Shown: positions 11,480-44,516 of the stretch, in pieces | How the letters are laid out: every line of letters begins with the position of its first letter | Numbering within the stretch: the stretch's first letter is position 1 | From: Bettongia penicillata ogilbyi | Taxonomy: Eukaryota; Chordata; Mammalia; Diprotodontia; Potoroidae | NCBI GenBank assembly: GCA_023548195.1 | Contig: JAJHZJ010000756.1 | Coordinates: forward strand, 806,001-870,000 | Direction: 5' to 3' | DNA: 64,000 nucleotides | Program-made: the position numbers and the translations under genes | The notes under the pieces: model-generated | The model's input: the letters and a program-made list of their open reading frames with translations, nothing else | Told to the model about the DNA's origin: nothing | The model's database searches: none

Positions 11480-12150
11480 TACATTTTATCTAACCCACCC
11501 CTTATCTGTCGGATTCTAAAAAAAAAAAAAATCCTCACTTGATCCTACCATGCCTGCTAGCTACTGTCCTCTATCTCTTCTCCCTTTTGCGTCTAACGCC
11601 CTGATAAAGCATTCTCCAAGTGCTACCCCTCTATGGATGTATCAGTTGCCAAATCTAATTTTCTTTTCTCAGTCCTCATCCTTCTTGGCTTCTTCTGCAG
11701 CATTAGAATACTTTCATTTCCTTCTGGATGCTTCATTAAGTTATGACTCTGTTATCCTCTTATCTAACTACTCCTTAAATTTCCTTTGTTAGTTTTTTAT
11801 CTGCATCAAACTCACTATGGGCTCTGGATGGAATGTTCTGCCTTGTCACCCCTTCCCTAGTTTCCTTAACTTCCTGCAAGACTCAGCCGTTTGCTTGTGC
11901 CAAAGGTCACCCTTACACTTCTATAGACCAACAAGCCATGTGGACAAAATCCACAGTAGAGGTTTTGAGGTAAAGAAGATAATCTATAAATCCCCCATAG
12001 TTAACTAAGCCCACTCATCAGGGGCATACTCTTATGTAGACTTCTTTTGCCACACAGGAGTCTAATTCTTCTCTAATTCTTTTTCCTTTTCAGTTCCAGA
12101 CATCTTTTAAGACCACATTTCTCCAGTAAAATCCAAGAAAAAATACATCA
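11480..12150 (+). mobile_element. L2-like LINE reverse-transcriptase and C-terminal fragment
   Basis: cctcacttgatcctaccatgcc, ctatctcttctcccttttgcg and agtcctcatccttcttgg follow the L2 RT consensus order. The motif-A aspartate position reads G in this copy (FSVLILLGF). Further right, gctctggatggaatgttctgcc is the usual L2 C-terminal block. Internal deletions are present. Confidence 0.55.
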
Positions 12151-12889
12151 TCACCAAACTGCTTAGACAACCTTCTTATCAATCAGCAATTATTTCTGGG
12201 GAACTTCTCAACCACTTTTGGATTGGAAATGTTATGCAAATATGATTATGGATCCAGTAGGAAAGGGGCTGAGGCTTTGTCCTTAAGGAATCTCCAGTGG
12301 TCAGTTTACACCAGTGATGGCAGTATCTCACTGATGGTTAAGTAGCCAAGAGATCCACCCAGGAAAAAGCAATGTCCTTCTAACAAGGATTAGGAAGTAA
12401 TACTTGAGAAATGGAACCAAGTGATCCAATATGAGGGTCAATGACATAGTGCACAGGTTTGGAGCAGTCACAGATGCTCAGCAATATGTATGTTTGCTTC
12501 CTCTACACACAGCTTCTGTCTCTGTCCCTTTGCTGTTGCTAAGTGCTTATTGCAGAGTTGATGAGACAGCTACACCACCCTTTCTTTCTTCTCTCAAACT
12601 TAATCTAGTAATTTTTTGCCATCTCTTGAAGCAAGTGCTAAGAGGCAAATATAGTTGATGTCTATGGTGGAAAAAGATAATTTATTAGAGCTATGTGTTT
12701 GCTGCCATCTTCATTAACTTAAAGACCTTGCTTTGAATGCAGTACATGAAAACATGTGGGTGTGAGTGTTGCCAGTAAAGCCTCAATGAGTTAGTCCATT
12801 TCCATTCCAAATTACTTTGTTTCTCTCAAATATGCGCTAAGGGATGCTTTGAGAAGGCAGGATTATCTTTTGCAATGGTCATTTGAAAA
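12151..12889. other. No gene recognised
   Basis: No convincing ORF or named repeat seen. Confidence 0.5.
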
Positions 12890-13680
12890 GGTTAAGGATA
12901 TGTTCCCAAATTTTACTAACATTCTTCAATAAATCATAATCTACCATGCCATTTATCTAAAATTTCTTCTTGAATGTATTCTTTTTTAACCTTTATTATT
13001 CCTAGGAACACTAAGTTCCATAAATTTATTGCACATTCTTCAAAGTATTCCTTCTTTTTATTCATCCTAGAGCTACCTCTTTCAGACATCAAGAAGTAGA
13101 GCTTCAATATTTCATGAAAACACATTCATATGTCTCCTGTCTATCCACGGCATTCAGGATTTCATAAACTGATAACACTTGGCCCCTCAGCCTTCGTTCC
13201 TTCCAGACTAGTCTGAAGGTTTTTTCAGGCTTTCCCCACACAGTAGCTTTTCTATTCATGGATTATTCCAGCTGCTCTTCTTTGGGCCTTCTGTAGCTCA
13301 CTTTGCAATTTTCTTGAGGAGGAAGCAATTGGAACCACATTGTGCATTCCAGATGTAGACTTAGGGTTTTATTCAGTGTGGTGTTTACTGTTACATTTCC
13401 AGTTTGTTTCCCTTATTATATAAAAGCCTTCCTGACCTTCTTTGATGCAACGTAATACTGGGAATATTTTTAGGCAACAGGCTCTATTGCCTCTCCTGGG
13501 GGTCATTAACAACAGTTCTGATCTTAAGAGCAGAGCATGAAATATCTTTCTCAAATGCTTTATTTTAAAGGCCACTTTTCTGATCACTCATGTTGATTTG
13601 TGAAATATTCTTGTAACTTCTTTTGCTCCATTTGATATTTCAGTGCTAGGAAAACCTTAGTGTAATCCAAGACTTGGAGA
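12890..13680 (-). mobile_element. L3/CR1-like LINE fragment
   Basis: Blocks cttcgttccttccagactagtctg, ggattattccagctgctcttc and accacattgtgcattccagatg match the conserved antisense CR1/L3 pattern. Frames are broken. Confidence 0.5.
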
Positions 13681-13984
13681 CTTCCCTGTGAACTTCTAGA
13701 AAATTCCCTGAAATGTTAAATAAGAGATGTACTGATCCCTGAAGAATTCTTAACATAAAAATTTCTTGATAAATTGATCAAATAAAAGATTTGTCTTTTG
13801 TTTTCTTTTTAAACTAGTTTCTTTTCAATGACAAATCCTTCCTAAACCCCTAATAAACCTTTTAAGTAACAAATAAATCTGTATCTAAATGATTTTTTTA
13901 AAAAATGGAACCAGGCAAAGGCTTTTTGAGTCTGGGTTCCTACAAGAACATGGTGGTTGAGTCTGGGTACCTGATGTGAAATTC

Positions 13985-14225
13985 AAACATATTTTCTTAA
14001 AGTCATATAGGGAACAGATTTTGGTTCAACATAAGGAGGAACTTTATAACAATTACAATCTTTCAAAAAAATGAAATAAAGTGATTACCTCAAAAGGCAA
14101 ATTTGTCATTGGAATCCTTCAAGTACAAATTGAGTGTCTATCTGGCATGAAGTTTCGGAGGGGATTCTGCCATCAGGCAAACTTCTAAAATCTCTTACAA
14201 ATGGAAAATTCTATGATTTTACATT
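13985..14225 (+). mobile_element. L3/CR1-like LINE 3' end
   Basis: caacataaggaggaacttta, ggaatccttcaagtacaaattgag and aaaattctatgattttac follow the CR1/L3 3'-terminal layout. Confidence 0.55.
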
Positions 14226-15761
14226 GATGGTGACCAATGACCTTACTTTCAACAGCATCTATCACTTTAAAGAGATGGTTGCCTTTTGATAGTAGTAGAA
14301 GTATAAAAAGGCCTAGAATATTTATAACTTTGGATTCTTCCTGCTATGAACAGTTTCATTTGAAGATCTAAAATATATGTTAATGTAAAATGTAAAAAGC
14401 AACTTTATTTCCATAACTTCTCTGACTTTGCACAACAATCTCTATTTGAGGGTTCAAATCATTTCTCTTGCAAAATGATCTACCCAAAGGCAACTGTCAC
14501 AGCAGCTAATTCTCTTCTCTTGATTCTTTTAAGCTTCATCTCTTGCAGATGGCTAAAGACCTTAATAGTCTATGATTTGCTTGTCCAGCCACAGCCTCAG
14601 GTAGAGGACTTGAAAACTCAGGACTCTGTCTGACTCAGGTATGAAATGAAGAGGCAGAAAAGAAAATAGTACAAAAACTTGGTCCATCGTAACTCTTCTC
14701 CATTCAGTTTTCTTCTCTGGTGGGTACAGAGTTCTTTAAATAGATTCAAATCACAATAGTTTAAAGATCCTTCTACAAGGTTAATTACTGATTACTTAAA
14801 CCTCCTAGTTTCAAGAGCTCTTCCGTTGTGGACACAGCATATTCTAATGAAAAAATGTAGCAAAGCTCTTTACTTGTAGTATACCTATCACTTATCTCTG
14901 TTAGATGATATATTTCAGACAGAGACAAAATTCTCTGAAGTTGCTATAAATCTGCAAAGAAGACAGTACTGACCCTGGGAAAATGTCTAATATTTCATGG
15001 CAAAAACCAAGGCAGTACCCATCTTCATGCAATGCTTTGATATTGGGAGCTTAAGGCCTGCGATCTGTTGTCTTTTACTGGATCCAGGCTGATTACATTT
15101 TAAAACAAGTCTCTGTTGGGACACCGGAAGCTTAAGGAATCTTTAACTCTATACAAAAGACCCTCCTGAGATTACAGTTTGTGATTTTAAAAAAAGCTTA
15201 ATTAGCATGGCATGCACTATGTCTAACTGGTTCTAGAGAAAATATTGACCGAACTTCAGCAGAAATTCCTTGACTATTAGGAGGTCTAGAACACAATACT
15301 CTCACACCCGTATCATATATACAGTACTCCAGACAAAACATGCACTGTAATGATTTGCAAGCTGTGAAAAGCTTTTTTCTACAGTGTCCTGTGAAAAATT
15401 ATTTTCTGCAGAATGTTCTGTGTACTTCCAATTGTTTCCACTTAAGAAAAACTTGCAATGATATGTGTGGGGGTGTGTGTATGTGTGTATGTATGTGTGT
15501 GTATATATAAAAAGTCCTTTGGTTTTATTTTCCAAAATTAAAAAAATGAGCGAATATGCTTTAAATGCCTCTCTGAATAATATCCCTTAAAATCACTTGT
15601 CACATGGCTCATTACATGTCATTTGAGTAACATTATTAAGCAGTGTCTTGGATGGCCTTGATTAAGTGGTTAGCAATCTGAGAGCGAAGTTAAGTACTTT
15701 TCAGGAACAATCTGCCAATCCCTGAGAATCATAAGCATCACAGATACAGCTTCTCCCTTTG
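14226..15761 (-). other. DRAM2: DRAM2 3' UTR and downstream flank
   Basis: Contains the likely DRAM2 3' UTR, extending from the stop at 15762 toward lower coordinates. Minus-strand AATAAA hexamers lie at 15529-15524 and 14409-14404. A TG-rich simple repeat sits at 15462-15510. No other gene is seen. Confidence 0.5.
15462..15510. repeat. TG-rich microsatellite
   Basis: tgtgtggg, gtgtgtgtatgtgtgt and atgtatgtgtgtgtat units. Confidence 0.75.
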
Positions 15762-36403
<20,642 letters not shown>

Positions 36404-37289
36404 TTAGGTAAGTATGGGAGAGAACACCTCTCTTTCTCGTAAGTTATCCCACCTGTCTGAAACATTGTCTCATGAGAAAAAAATAAATTCATGTACAAAA
36501 TCACTATTATCTAATTATCTTAAAATGATCTCTTGGAGAGATGAGGATATCAGCTAATAAAGGTTTTAAATGATAAACTCAGATTTGCAGCAGTCAATAA
36601 GGAACCAGTAGGGCAATGGAATTTCAATACATACTAATGTTCACACATGTCTATATTACAAATTGCTAATATCTAACTCAAATATGTATTTTTTGTAACA
36701 CAGAAATAACTGGATGGTAAAACTGGGGATTCAGTGATTGGGAACAGTGGTAAATGAGGAGGTGAGGGACTCTAGACTTGGTGCAAGAGAGACCTGACAA
36801 GGCCATTACTAACCACTACAAGGCTCCTCTCACTCTTTCCTTAGGACTACTCTAACACTCTCTCTAGACCAAACTATTTACCATACCCTTGATCTATTAT
36901 TCATCATCTACTCCTTCTTCTCAAGCTTCGGCCCTTATAAAGAGAATCCTCACTGTCATAGCTCACCAAACTTTCTTCCTCTCAAATGAGTTCTGAAATC
37001 TTATTTTACCAAGTAACTTACCAAGTAATTTTACCAAGTAACTAATTGAAAAGGTATGTTATAATTTATATTACTCCCACTTTACTAACCACCTAAATAA
37101 ATGTATTTACTGTTTGTATGTATTATGTTTTAATTTGTCTATATTCTAAACGTATATCCTGAATATGAATGTATACATTATTACTGTCTGCCTTGGGCTT
37201 TTAGCAACGAAGGGACCAAACGCTCAGCACACTAGGCACACAACAGTACTTAATCCTATTGATGGCACAAGAAATATTTTAGGGGAATT

Positions 37290-37560
37290 GAAGGGAACAA
37301 GCATTTATACACTGCCTACTATGTGCCAGACACTGTGCTAAGTGCTTTATGAATATATCTCATTTGATCCTCACAATAAGACTATACATGTTGTTAATAT
37401 ATTCATTTTACAGCCAAGGAAACTGAGGCAAGTAGAAGTTAAATGACTTGCCCAGGGTAACACAGTTAGTGTCTGAGGCCAGAATTTAACTCCAGTTTTC
37501 CTGACTCTAGGCCTGATTCTTTATCCACTATGCCTCTTAAGCTTGCCATCTAGTAACACC
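37290..37560 (-). mobile_element. MIR-like SINE with L2-type tail, reverse orientation
   Basis: agcatttatacactgcctactatgtgcc, gtgctaagtgctttatgaa, catttgatcctcacaataag, ttaaatgacttgcccagggt and atccactatgcctc. Confidence 0.7.
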
Positions 37561-37594
37561 AAAATGCGAAAATATTATAGTACTCACTACCAAT

Positions 37595-37645
37595 GTGCAC
37601 ACACGCACACACACACACACACACACACATTCACACATACATATT
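37595..37645. repeat. (AC)n microsatellite
   Basis: About 15 near-perfect CA repeats. Confidence 0.9.
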
Positions 37646-38004
37646 TCTCTATATTGCCTACTGGCTGAACTAAATCAAAATACAAGAACTATAAACATAC
37701 TATGATGTGGCTACTAATTCACAATTCTTGAAAGCCATAACCTTCTAAGCCTTAGTTTCTTCCATAAAATAAAAGCAATGAAATAAGATACTTGCCAAAG
37801 TGCCTGAGTAGCAGTGATAGATGATCTGTTAAAAAAAAAAAAAAAGGATATGTACAATTATCTGTCCATTTTCCAAGGTAAGAGAAACAGAGATATGATT
37901 AAGTAAAATATTAAATATATTATTAAATATTTTTTAAAATAGCTTATCTGGCTTACATAATACATTTGCTATTTATATTTAGTTCCAAATATAATACTTT
38001 TAAG

Positions 38005-38225
38005 AAATAGCATATGAAGAATAATTGAGGGAACCTGGAATATTTAGCCTAAAAAAGGAGAAGTTTTAATAGCAATGTTCAAATATTTGGAGGACAGCCA
38101 TGTATAAGAAGAAGTTGGTTTATACCATGTTACTCAAAGAAGAAAAATTAGGATCAACATATGAAAAAGTAACAGAGATGTAGATTTAGGTCCTGAGATA
38201 TAAGGAGTTAACTAGTCAATTCTAT
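38005..38225 (+). mobile_element. L3/CR1-like LINE fragment
   Basis: gaacctggaatatttagcct, caatgttcaaatatttggaggacagcc and taacagagatgtagatttagg follow the CR1/L3 3' order. Confidence 0.5.
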
Positions 38226-38299
38226 TAAATTGGTACAGTTATATTCAGCCCAATGTAAGCATTTAATCTTTACATGAACCTAGGAATCAGATAAATTAC

Positions 38300-41200
38300 C
38301 TTCATAAAATTTATGCAGTAACACTCCCACATATGCTCAAATACTAAAATGGATCTGTGACCTCATGGCTATGGAAATGTCTTCCAACATACATATCACA
38401 ACTCATTCATACAGGACCATCAGATGCAGCTCTTCTCCATGTCCTTCCATATATTCACCACAAGAGGGTCCATCCAACATGCTGAAGGCTTTTTCACTTT
38501 CTGCTGACATTATAAAGATACCAATGGAAACCTCTATCCTTCCTTACTTCAGCCTTCACCCTCTCCAGCTGATCAGCTAATCTTCTCATCATACAATTCC
38601 TCAGACATCTCTGATTCTTGTTCTATGAAGTTCTCAGTGACTAAATGTTATAGTAGAACATCCACCATGTGCTGCTACATTGCCCTCTGTATAATAATTA
38701 CGTTTAATTCTTTGGAGACTTGCATTCCATGTTTTGTTGTTGTATAGCAATTCCAACAGAATATTGTTATAAAGAAGGTGGGCCTCTGATTTCATGAAAA
38801 GCTCGTGGTCATTTCCAACCTGCTATTTCTCTTGTTCAGTTCTGAGGGGTCCAATGCACTGTTAATCTATACTGCTTGTCAAAAATAAAATATCCTGATA
38901 AACACTATAGGTTGGTCCATCCAAATGCATGTTGCAATCTGGGCAACAAACATTCTTCTCCTATTTAGCATGAACAGGATAAATTCCAAGTGACCGAAGT
39001 TCTCTTCCAGAATGGAGTCTGCCCAGCTATGCAAGTTTTGACACAAGGAGCACAGTATCCTCTGTCACCAGGAGCATATGGAGCACTTCACCATCTACAG
39101 GCAGGTGCTCCTCCACCTGAGCTCAGCTCTCAACCTCCTCCATCGCAGCAGTGATTACAAGATCGTTGAACAGGACTGTTTTGACTGTTTTATTTATTAT
39201 TCAGAGACTCTTGATTGATTTTAATAGACTAGTGAGAGACCCTTTATTGAAAAACAGCCTGTGACCAGTATTTTGCTCTACTAAATTGTTTTAATAATCA
39301 ACAAACAATAAGCGCACTTGAGATCTTCTATTTTCTAAATCTTTCAATCAACTGTGAAGTGGTGGAGGTGAGCCCTTGGTGAATACTGCTGGTGAACAAA
39401 GATGTCCTCTACTTGTTAATAAACAATTCTCACATTTTGTGCAAGTGAGAGAGTAAGTAAGGCAAGTTGTTGATCATTTATCTTAATTGAGATGTCATTC
39501 CAATAGCATTCAGATGTCATGCATTTCAATTCTCCAAGGCCCTTACAATTATGGCACCTCCAACACAGATCTCCTCTTGGTCCAATCTGGCTGCTTTCTC
39601 CATCTTTGTTCCCTTTTGTTTTCACTAATAAGCACATTCAGGTCTACAGTGTTGACTCCAAATGAGGTAGTTTCACTCCACTCCCAAAATGGAAAAAACA
39701 ATTTTTCATAGTAATTTTTAATTTTCTCGTTCCCTTGTCCTTCTACTTTTGCCCTTCGTATGATTTTGCTTAGTTGTATATCTTGCCAAATTTCTTTAAA
39801 CCAAACTCTGACTTCCACTGCTTCTCTCTGCTCTATAAGACAGTACTACTCACAATTTTCCATCATCCTTCTGAATAAGAATTTATAATTACATTTATAA
39901 TTTATAAGTAAGTTCATTTTCATTTCAGTGTTGCCTTGGCTGCCATCTTTCTCTGTTTGGCTGACTCCAAAGGAATCCTTGAGGACTTTCTGGGATCTTT
40001 GCTGTGACAATGAAATGAGATTCATTAAACTTCTTTATAAAATCACTGTAAGTGGTCCATGTCCATTTCCCATTTTGTCAATTACTTGTTCAACTAGGTC
40101 AGAATTGAATTGTTTCAATTGTACATTATACCTTTTTTCTCATTCTTCTTATGTTTTGCTAATTCTGATCGTAACTCAAGACAAGCTGGTGGTCTGTACA
40201 CAAACAGCAGGTTCAGGAATAAATCTCATCAGTAACAAGTCATTTTTTTCTGGATGTTAAATTATAACCTCTTTCATTTTTCAATATGATTTGGCAATCA
40301 TGACATCTAGCACTTACCAATTCTTTTTTCAAAGCAAGTGTTCATAATAAAAAGGCACAAAGCTTCAATTTAATTGGCCAGTCTTTTGCCTTTCTCATTC
40401 CTGCTTCCTGGACCATGCTTTACCATGTTATGTCTCCTTTTCCACCTTTGCACTTAACTCACCAAGTATCAGGGTATATGTCAATTTAATTTGGAGAGTC
40501 TTATATCAAGCTCTTGGTAGAATTTCTCTATCTCCTCATCCTCAGTAGCTGATCTTGGTGTATGATTTGCAATTTCTTTCATATTGGTCTTTTTGCAAAT
40601 ATGTCACTGGAACTGAAATATACAATGATTAAAGAATTCCATGAAATAATGTTTCTTATTGCCTTTCAGTATTTGGTAAAATACAGTCTGCTGCTTCCTT
40701 TTTTTGTCATCTTTAAGAGTATCTCCTTCCATGCAGTAGAAATTATTCTTCTCTCTGGTTTCATTTATAGTAAGAATGTTGAGATTGATGTATTTTGGCT
40801 CCTCTAGCAACATTTGCACTCATTGGTCACCGAACCAGGATCACACATTTACAGTACCAATAGTCAACATAAAATTTAAAGAGAGTCCAAAAATTGTACT
40901 GTACTCTGCTCCCTTTCTCACTCGGCCGCCACAACTGTAGAAGGAGAAAGCAAGATGTAGAGGACTCAAGGTCATGATGTATTTTTCTTTGTTTCTTTGT
41001 TACAAGAGTCAAAAATTCATTGCCAAGTGATCAGCTTGCTAGTGATATACCTCTCCATACTTTGCTAAGTTGGTCCTCAGAAAAGAGTTGGCCTTCTACC
41101 TAAAACATGCTTCTGCTCCACTATCATAGTCTCAGAGAATACAGGGTCACTTTCATACTATGATGAGGCACTGAAAAATGGATTTTGTGAAGTACTTCCT

Positions 41201-41300
41201 CATATAAAAAAATAAAGTGGAAAAAATGAGGGTTACCAGGTTGCTACTAAGGATTGCAAATTTGGCCCCATAACGGGATAAGGAAAACTTTCCCAGTTAT
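38300..41300 (-). mobile_element. RTE (BovB-like) LINE remnant, about 3 kb
   Basis: Minus-strand peptides, in order from high to low coordinates: KYINLNILTINETREKNN, the RTE endonuclease 'ISETR' segment (about 40800-40740); then YTLILGELSAKV, the 'TLILGDFNAKVG' endonuclease block near 40490; AVEVRVWFKEIWQDIQLSK near 39815-39760; and an RT-like AMEEVE, VDGEV, TEDTVLLVSK series near 39155-39030 that corresponds to the FADDIVL catalytic region. Stops and shifts are frequent, and the RT aspartate motif is degraded. A short plus-strand open frame ending near 39153 is a shadow. Confidence 0.65.
41030..41180. repeat. Unassigned interspersed repeat, copy 2
   Basis: gctaagttggtcctcag, atcatagtctcagagaata and gggtcactttcatactatgatgagg are co-linear with 21040-21190. 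It adjoins the 5' side of the RTE remnant and may be its 5' part. Confidence 0.4.
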
Positions 41301-41569
41301 TTTCACATAAGTAAATTGGAAATTTGGCTGATATATTACCAGTCAAGCAGATAAAGTAAAATTTTAAAAGTTTATTACAATCCAAGAGAATGAGCTAGTT
41401 GATACAAGGCAATTGTAGTAGGGAAATAATGTTTTACAGAACACTGTTTCATGTCCTTGGCTCTATGAGCCTAAACTCCAACTGCGTTTTCTAAAACTCA
41501 TAAAAGCAACTGAAAATAATACGTATTTTCTATCTTATCAGATCTCTGAACTACTAAGAAGCATTAAGA

Positions 41570-43220
41570 AGCGCCTGCCAATGTGCCAGGCAACTAAGCT
41601 AAAGGCAAAATGGATTCAATTAAAGGCAAAAACTGGGTTCCTGCCCTTAAGGAGTTTACATTACAAGCAAGTAACTATGTATATAAAAAGGTACATACAG
41701 TATAAATGGGATGTAATCCCAGAGGGAAGATGCTACTATTAAGGGTGGAATAGGGGTGGGGGGGGTAGGAGAGGGAAAGAAGTAAAGGCCTTTTGAAGAA
41801 GGTGGGATTTGTTGAGTCTTAAAACCTGAGAAAGGGTGGAGGTGAGGAGAGAGAATATTCTAGACTTGGGAAATGTAAATAATAAGTACATAAAATAGCA
41901 TCTACCAATAAATAAAAGGCATGGATTTGGTAGACAGAGAACAGCAAGGATGCCACTTACAATGTTACTGACACATGGAGTAAGTAGTGAGGAATAAGTT
42001 GTAAACCAAAAAGATTTTAGAGTTGATCCTGGGTGTTAACAGGAGCAGCTGTAATTCATTTGGCGAAGGAGGACACAGTCAGTCCAGCACTTTAGGAAGA
42101 CCATTTTGTCAACTGAAGCAAGGACACCAATTACAAGGCTACTGCAATGGTCAGGCCATGAGGTGACAAGGACCTGCTTCAGGGTGATAGCTCTGTGAGT
42201 GGAGAGAAGGGGGCAAATAACAGGTGCTCTTAAGGTAAAAATGACAAGATCTCACAATAATTTGTTTATGTGGGATGAATGTGAGTGAGGAGTTAAGGAA
42301 GAAAAAGATTGCGAGCCTTGGTGACTTCGGAGAGGATGCAGGTGCCCTCAACAGAGAAGAGGAAAGGATGGGGGGGAGGGGTTTGGGGGAAAGGGAGGGG
42401 AGATTAGTTTTACTTTAGACATGTTGCACTTAAGATGGCTATAGTACTTCCAATTCAAGATTCCAACAAGTACATGGTAACGTGAGACTTGTGGTAAGAA
42501 GAGTAATTCCAAATGGATAAAAAGATCTGAGAATCATCTGCTTAAAAATTATAATTGGAACCACGGGAACTGATAAGATTTCCTCAAGTGAGATAGTACA
42601 GGAGAAAAGGTCCAAGGATTGACCTTTGGGGGCATGAAGTAGATGGTTAATGGGCATGAAGTAGATGAAGATCCAGCAAAGGAGACTGAGAAGGAGCCGA
42701 TTTTCTCTGTCTCTTCTGAGACAAAGGAGGAAAACCAGGAGGGAAGCATCATGAAAAGCTGGAGCACCAGTATCCAGGAGAAGAGAGAGAATGACTGTCA
42801 AAGACTACAGAGAGGTTAAAATGGATGAGAATTAAGGTAAGGCCACCGGCAGGTAAGTGATCATTTACTTTGAAGATAATTTCCGTAGGATGAGGAGGAC
42901 CCAAGGCACTGAGAAGGAAGGGAAGCTGAGACACTGACTGTAGATGGTGTTTTCAAGTTTATATAGGAGACAGCGAGCGGGATGGTCCGATCGAGGGAGG
43001 GTTGTTTAAGGACGGAGGTGGGATGGGAATTTGTATAGGCAGCAGAGAAGCAACCCCGCTACACGGGAGGGACCGAGTATCCGGGAGAGAGCGATGATGG
43101 ATGGGCAGCGTCTGCAGGAAAAGCCAGCATGGAACGGGGGGCGCTTGGGCCTGAAGTAGGGCCGCCTTTTCCTGGGAGAGAAGGCTCCGGCCGGGTAACC
43201 ACCAGCACACCCTGACGGTG
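41570..43220 (-). mobile_element. L2-like LINE remnant (copy H), running into CpG island
   Basis: The 3' tail is at 41570 (tgccaatgtgccaggcaac). The RT motif A region is HFNLSVVFDSHS at about 42823-42788, where the catalytic aspartate is N. The block with gggtaaccac and gaaggctccggccggg near 43180-43200 corresponds to the L2 RT N-terminal segment, now very CpG-rich. Antisense to DRAM2's promoter side. Confidence 0.6.
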
Positions 43221-43319
43221 GGGTTTTCACAAGTCTAAAAGTCCTTGCACCAGAAGTAACGTATTCTACCTCGTTCTCGCTGGAGGCAACGTGCTTGGAA
43301 GGTTAAAGGGCATTTTTAA

Positions 43320-44510
43320 AAGGCGGATCAATTGCTAATTTTCGGGGGCGAGCCGGGGTGGCGGTGGCAGGGCGGGGGGGCGTTCTTTCGCATCCAACCA
43401 CAGTGAGAGCTAGCGGATCACGACGTGGTCCTGGGATGGGGGCCAAAGGCTCTCGGGCCTGGGCGGTGGGGACGGGGTGGCACCAGCTCCTTTCCCGTCG
43501 CTGCCTCCCCCCGGACGGAGGGCGCGGAGCAGGGCGGACCCCCGCATCCGGCAGACGCGCCGCTCGTCCGCCGGGGCCGGGCACGGACAGGGCTCCGAGG
43601 GCGTCCGCGGGCACGGACAGGGTCCCGGGGAGGAGCAAGCCGCGAAGAGGCCAAGACCGCGGGCGGGGGCTCGATCTCGAGCAGCCCCGGAACCCCGCGC
43701 CGGGACCCCGGCTGCGGGGCAGCAGCGCCCCCTGAAGACCCCGGAGGCCTTCCGTCCTCCTCCTCCTCCTCGCCCATCCCTGTCCCCGTCCCCAGCCCCT
43801 GCCTACCGGGCTTGCAGCACCCGCCGCCGCGGGTCGCGCTAGGGCCTGCTCACCTCCTCCTGCCTGCAAGATGGGGGTCGGGGTGGAGTTCGGGGCACGC
43901 GCCTGGGAGCGAGGCCGGCTCCGCCTCCGGGAGCGCGCCCTGAGGCCGCCCCGCCCCCTCCCGCTGCCCGCACGCCGGCGAGTGCGTCCGCGCCCCCGCC
44001 GCCGCCGCCCACTCCGGCCGCGTCTGCCTTTACGGCAACTGCGAAAGTGTCGCGAACGCGCCGCTGCCGCCGAGCACAGTCACCCGGACGGCCCAAGTGG
44101 AAGGTGCAGACCTGTGAGGGGCCCCGGGGCTCGCGCGGGGTCGGGTGGGGCGGGGGCGCTGGCCGCAAAGTGAGGGGCCGCGGGGTCACCGGAGGGGCCG
44201 GAGATGGGTGCCGTAGTGAGGGGGTGATTCCTCCCGGGTGGCGAGCGCGGGGGGAGCGGAGGGGGACCCATCGCGAGGGACGGCGGAGGGCGAGGGGGAG
44301 CGGCCCGGGGCGGGGGAGGGGCGGAGACCGCCGCCGCGCGGGGGCCTGCGGGGCCACCCTTCCGTGTCAGCCGCGCTGCTGTGGGGAGGCGACCTTGTCT
44401 TTGCACGTCTGCGGAAAGGCGGCCCCGCCAGCCTGGGTGCCCCGGGTCCCCGGGCCGCCCCCCTGCGGCCGGGGCCGGCTGCTGTCTCGCTGCCCCCGGG
44501 GCTCTGGCGA
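43320..44510. promoter_or_regulatory. CpG island, probable DRAM2/CEPT1 bidirectional promoter
   Basis: About 1.2 kb of very GC-rich, CpG-dense sequence in an otherwise AT-rich, CpG-poor window, lying between two divergent genes. No TATA box is evident, as expected of housekeeping CpG-island promoters. The long open frames on both strands here are a by-product of GC richness. The densest core, about 43850-44110, likely holds the start sites. CEPT1's untranslated first exon should start near there and splice to 49111; candidate donors such as AAG|GTGCAG (44103-44104) cannot be ranked from sequence. Confidence 0.85.
43854..44000 (-). other. DRAM2: Candidate non-coding first exon of DRAM2
   Basis: On the minus strand GGAGGAG|GTGAGC gives a strong splice donor at 43853-43852 inside the CpG island, positioned to join the coding exon acceptor at 36345. 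The right edge (transcription start) is a guess. Confidence 0.45.
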
Positions 44511-44516
44511 GATGTC

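Noticed and set aside
38980..39153. Plus-strand frame reading QVTEVLFQNG to PPPSQQ and a stop, resembling a protein C terminus
   Set aside because: The opposite strand reads as an RTE reverse-transcriptase core in order with other RTE blocks, so this frame is an antisense shadow.
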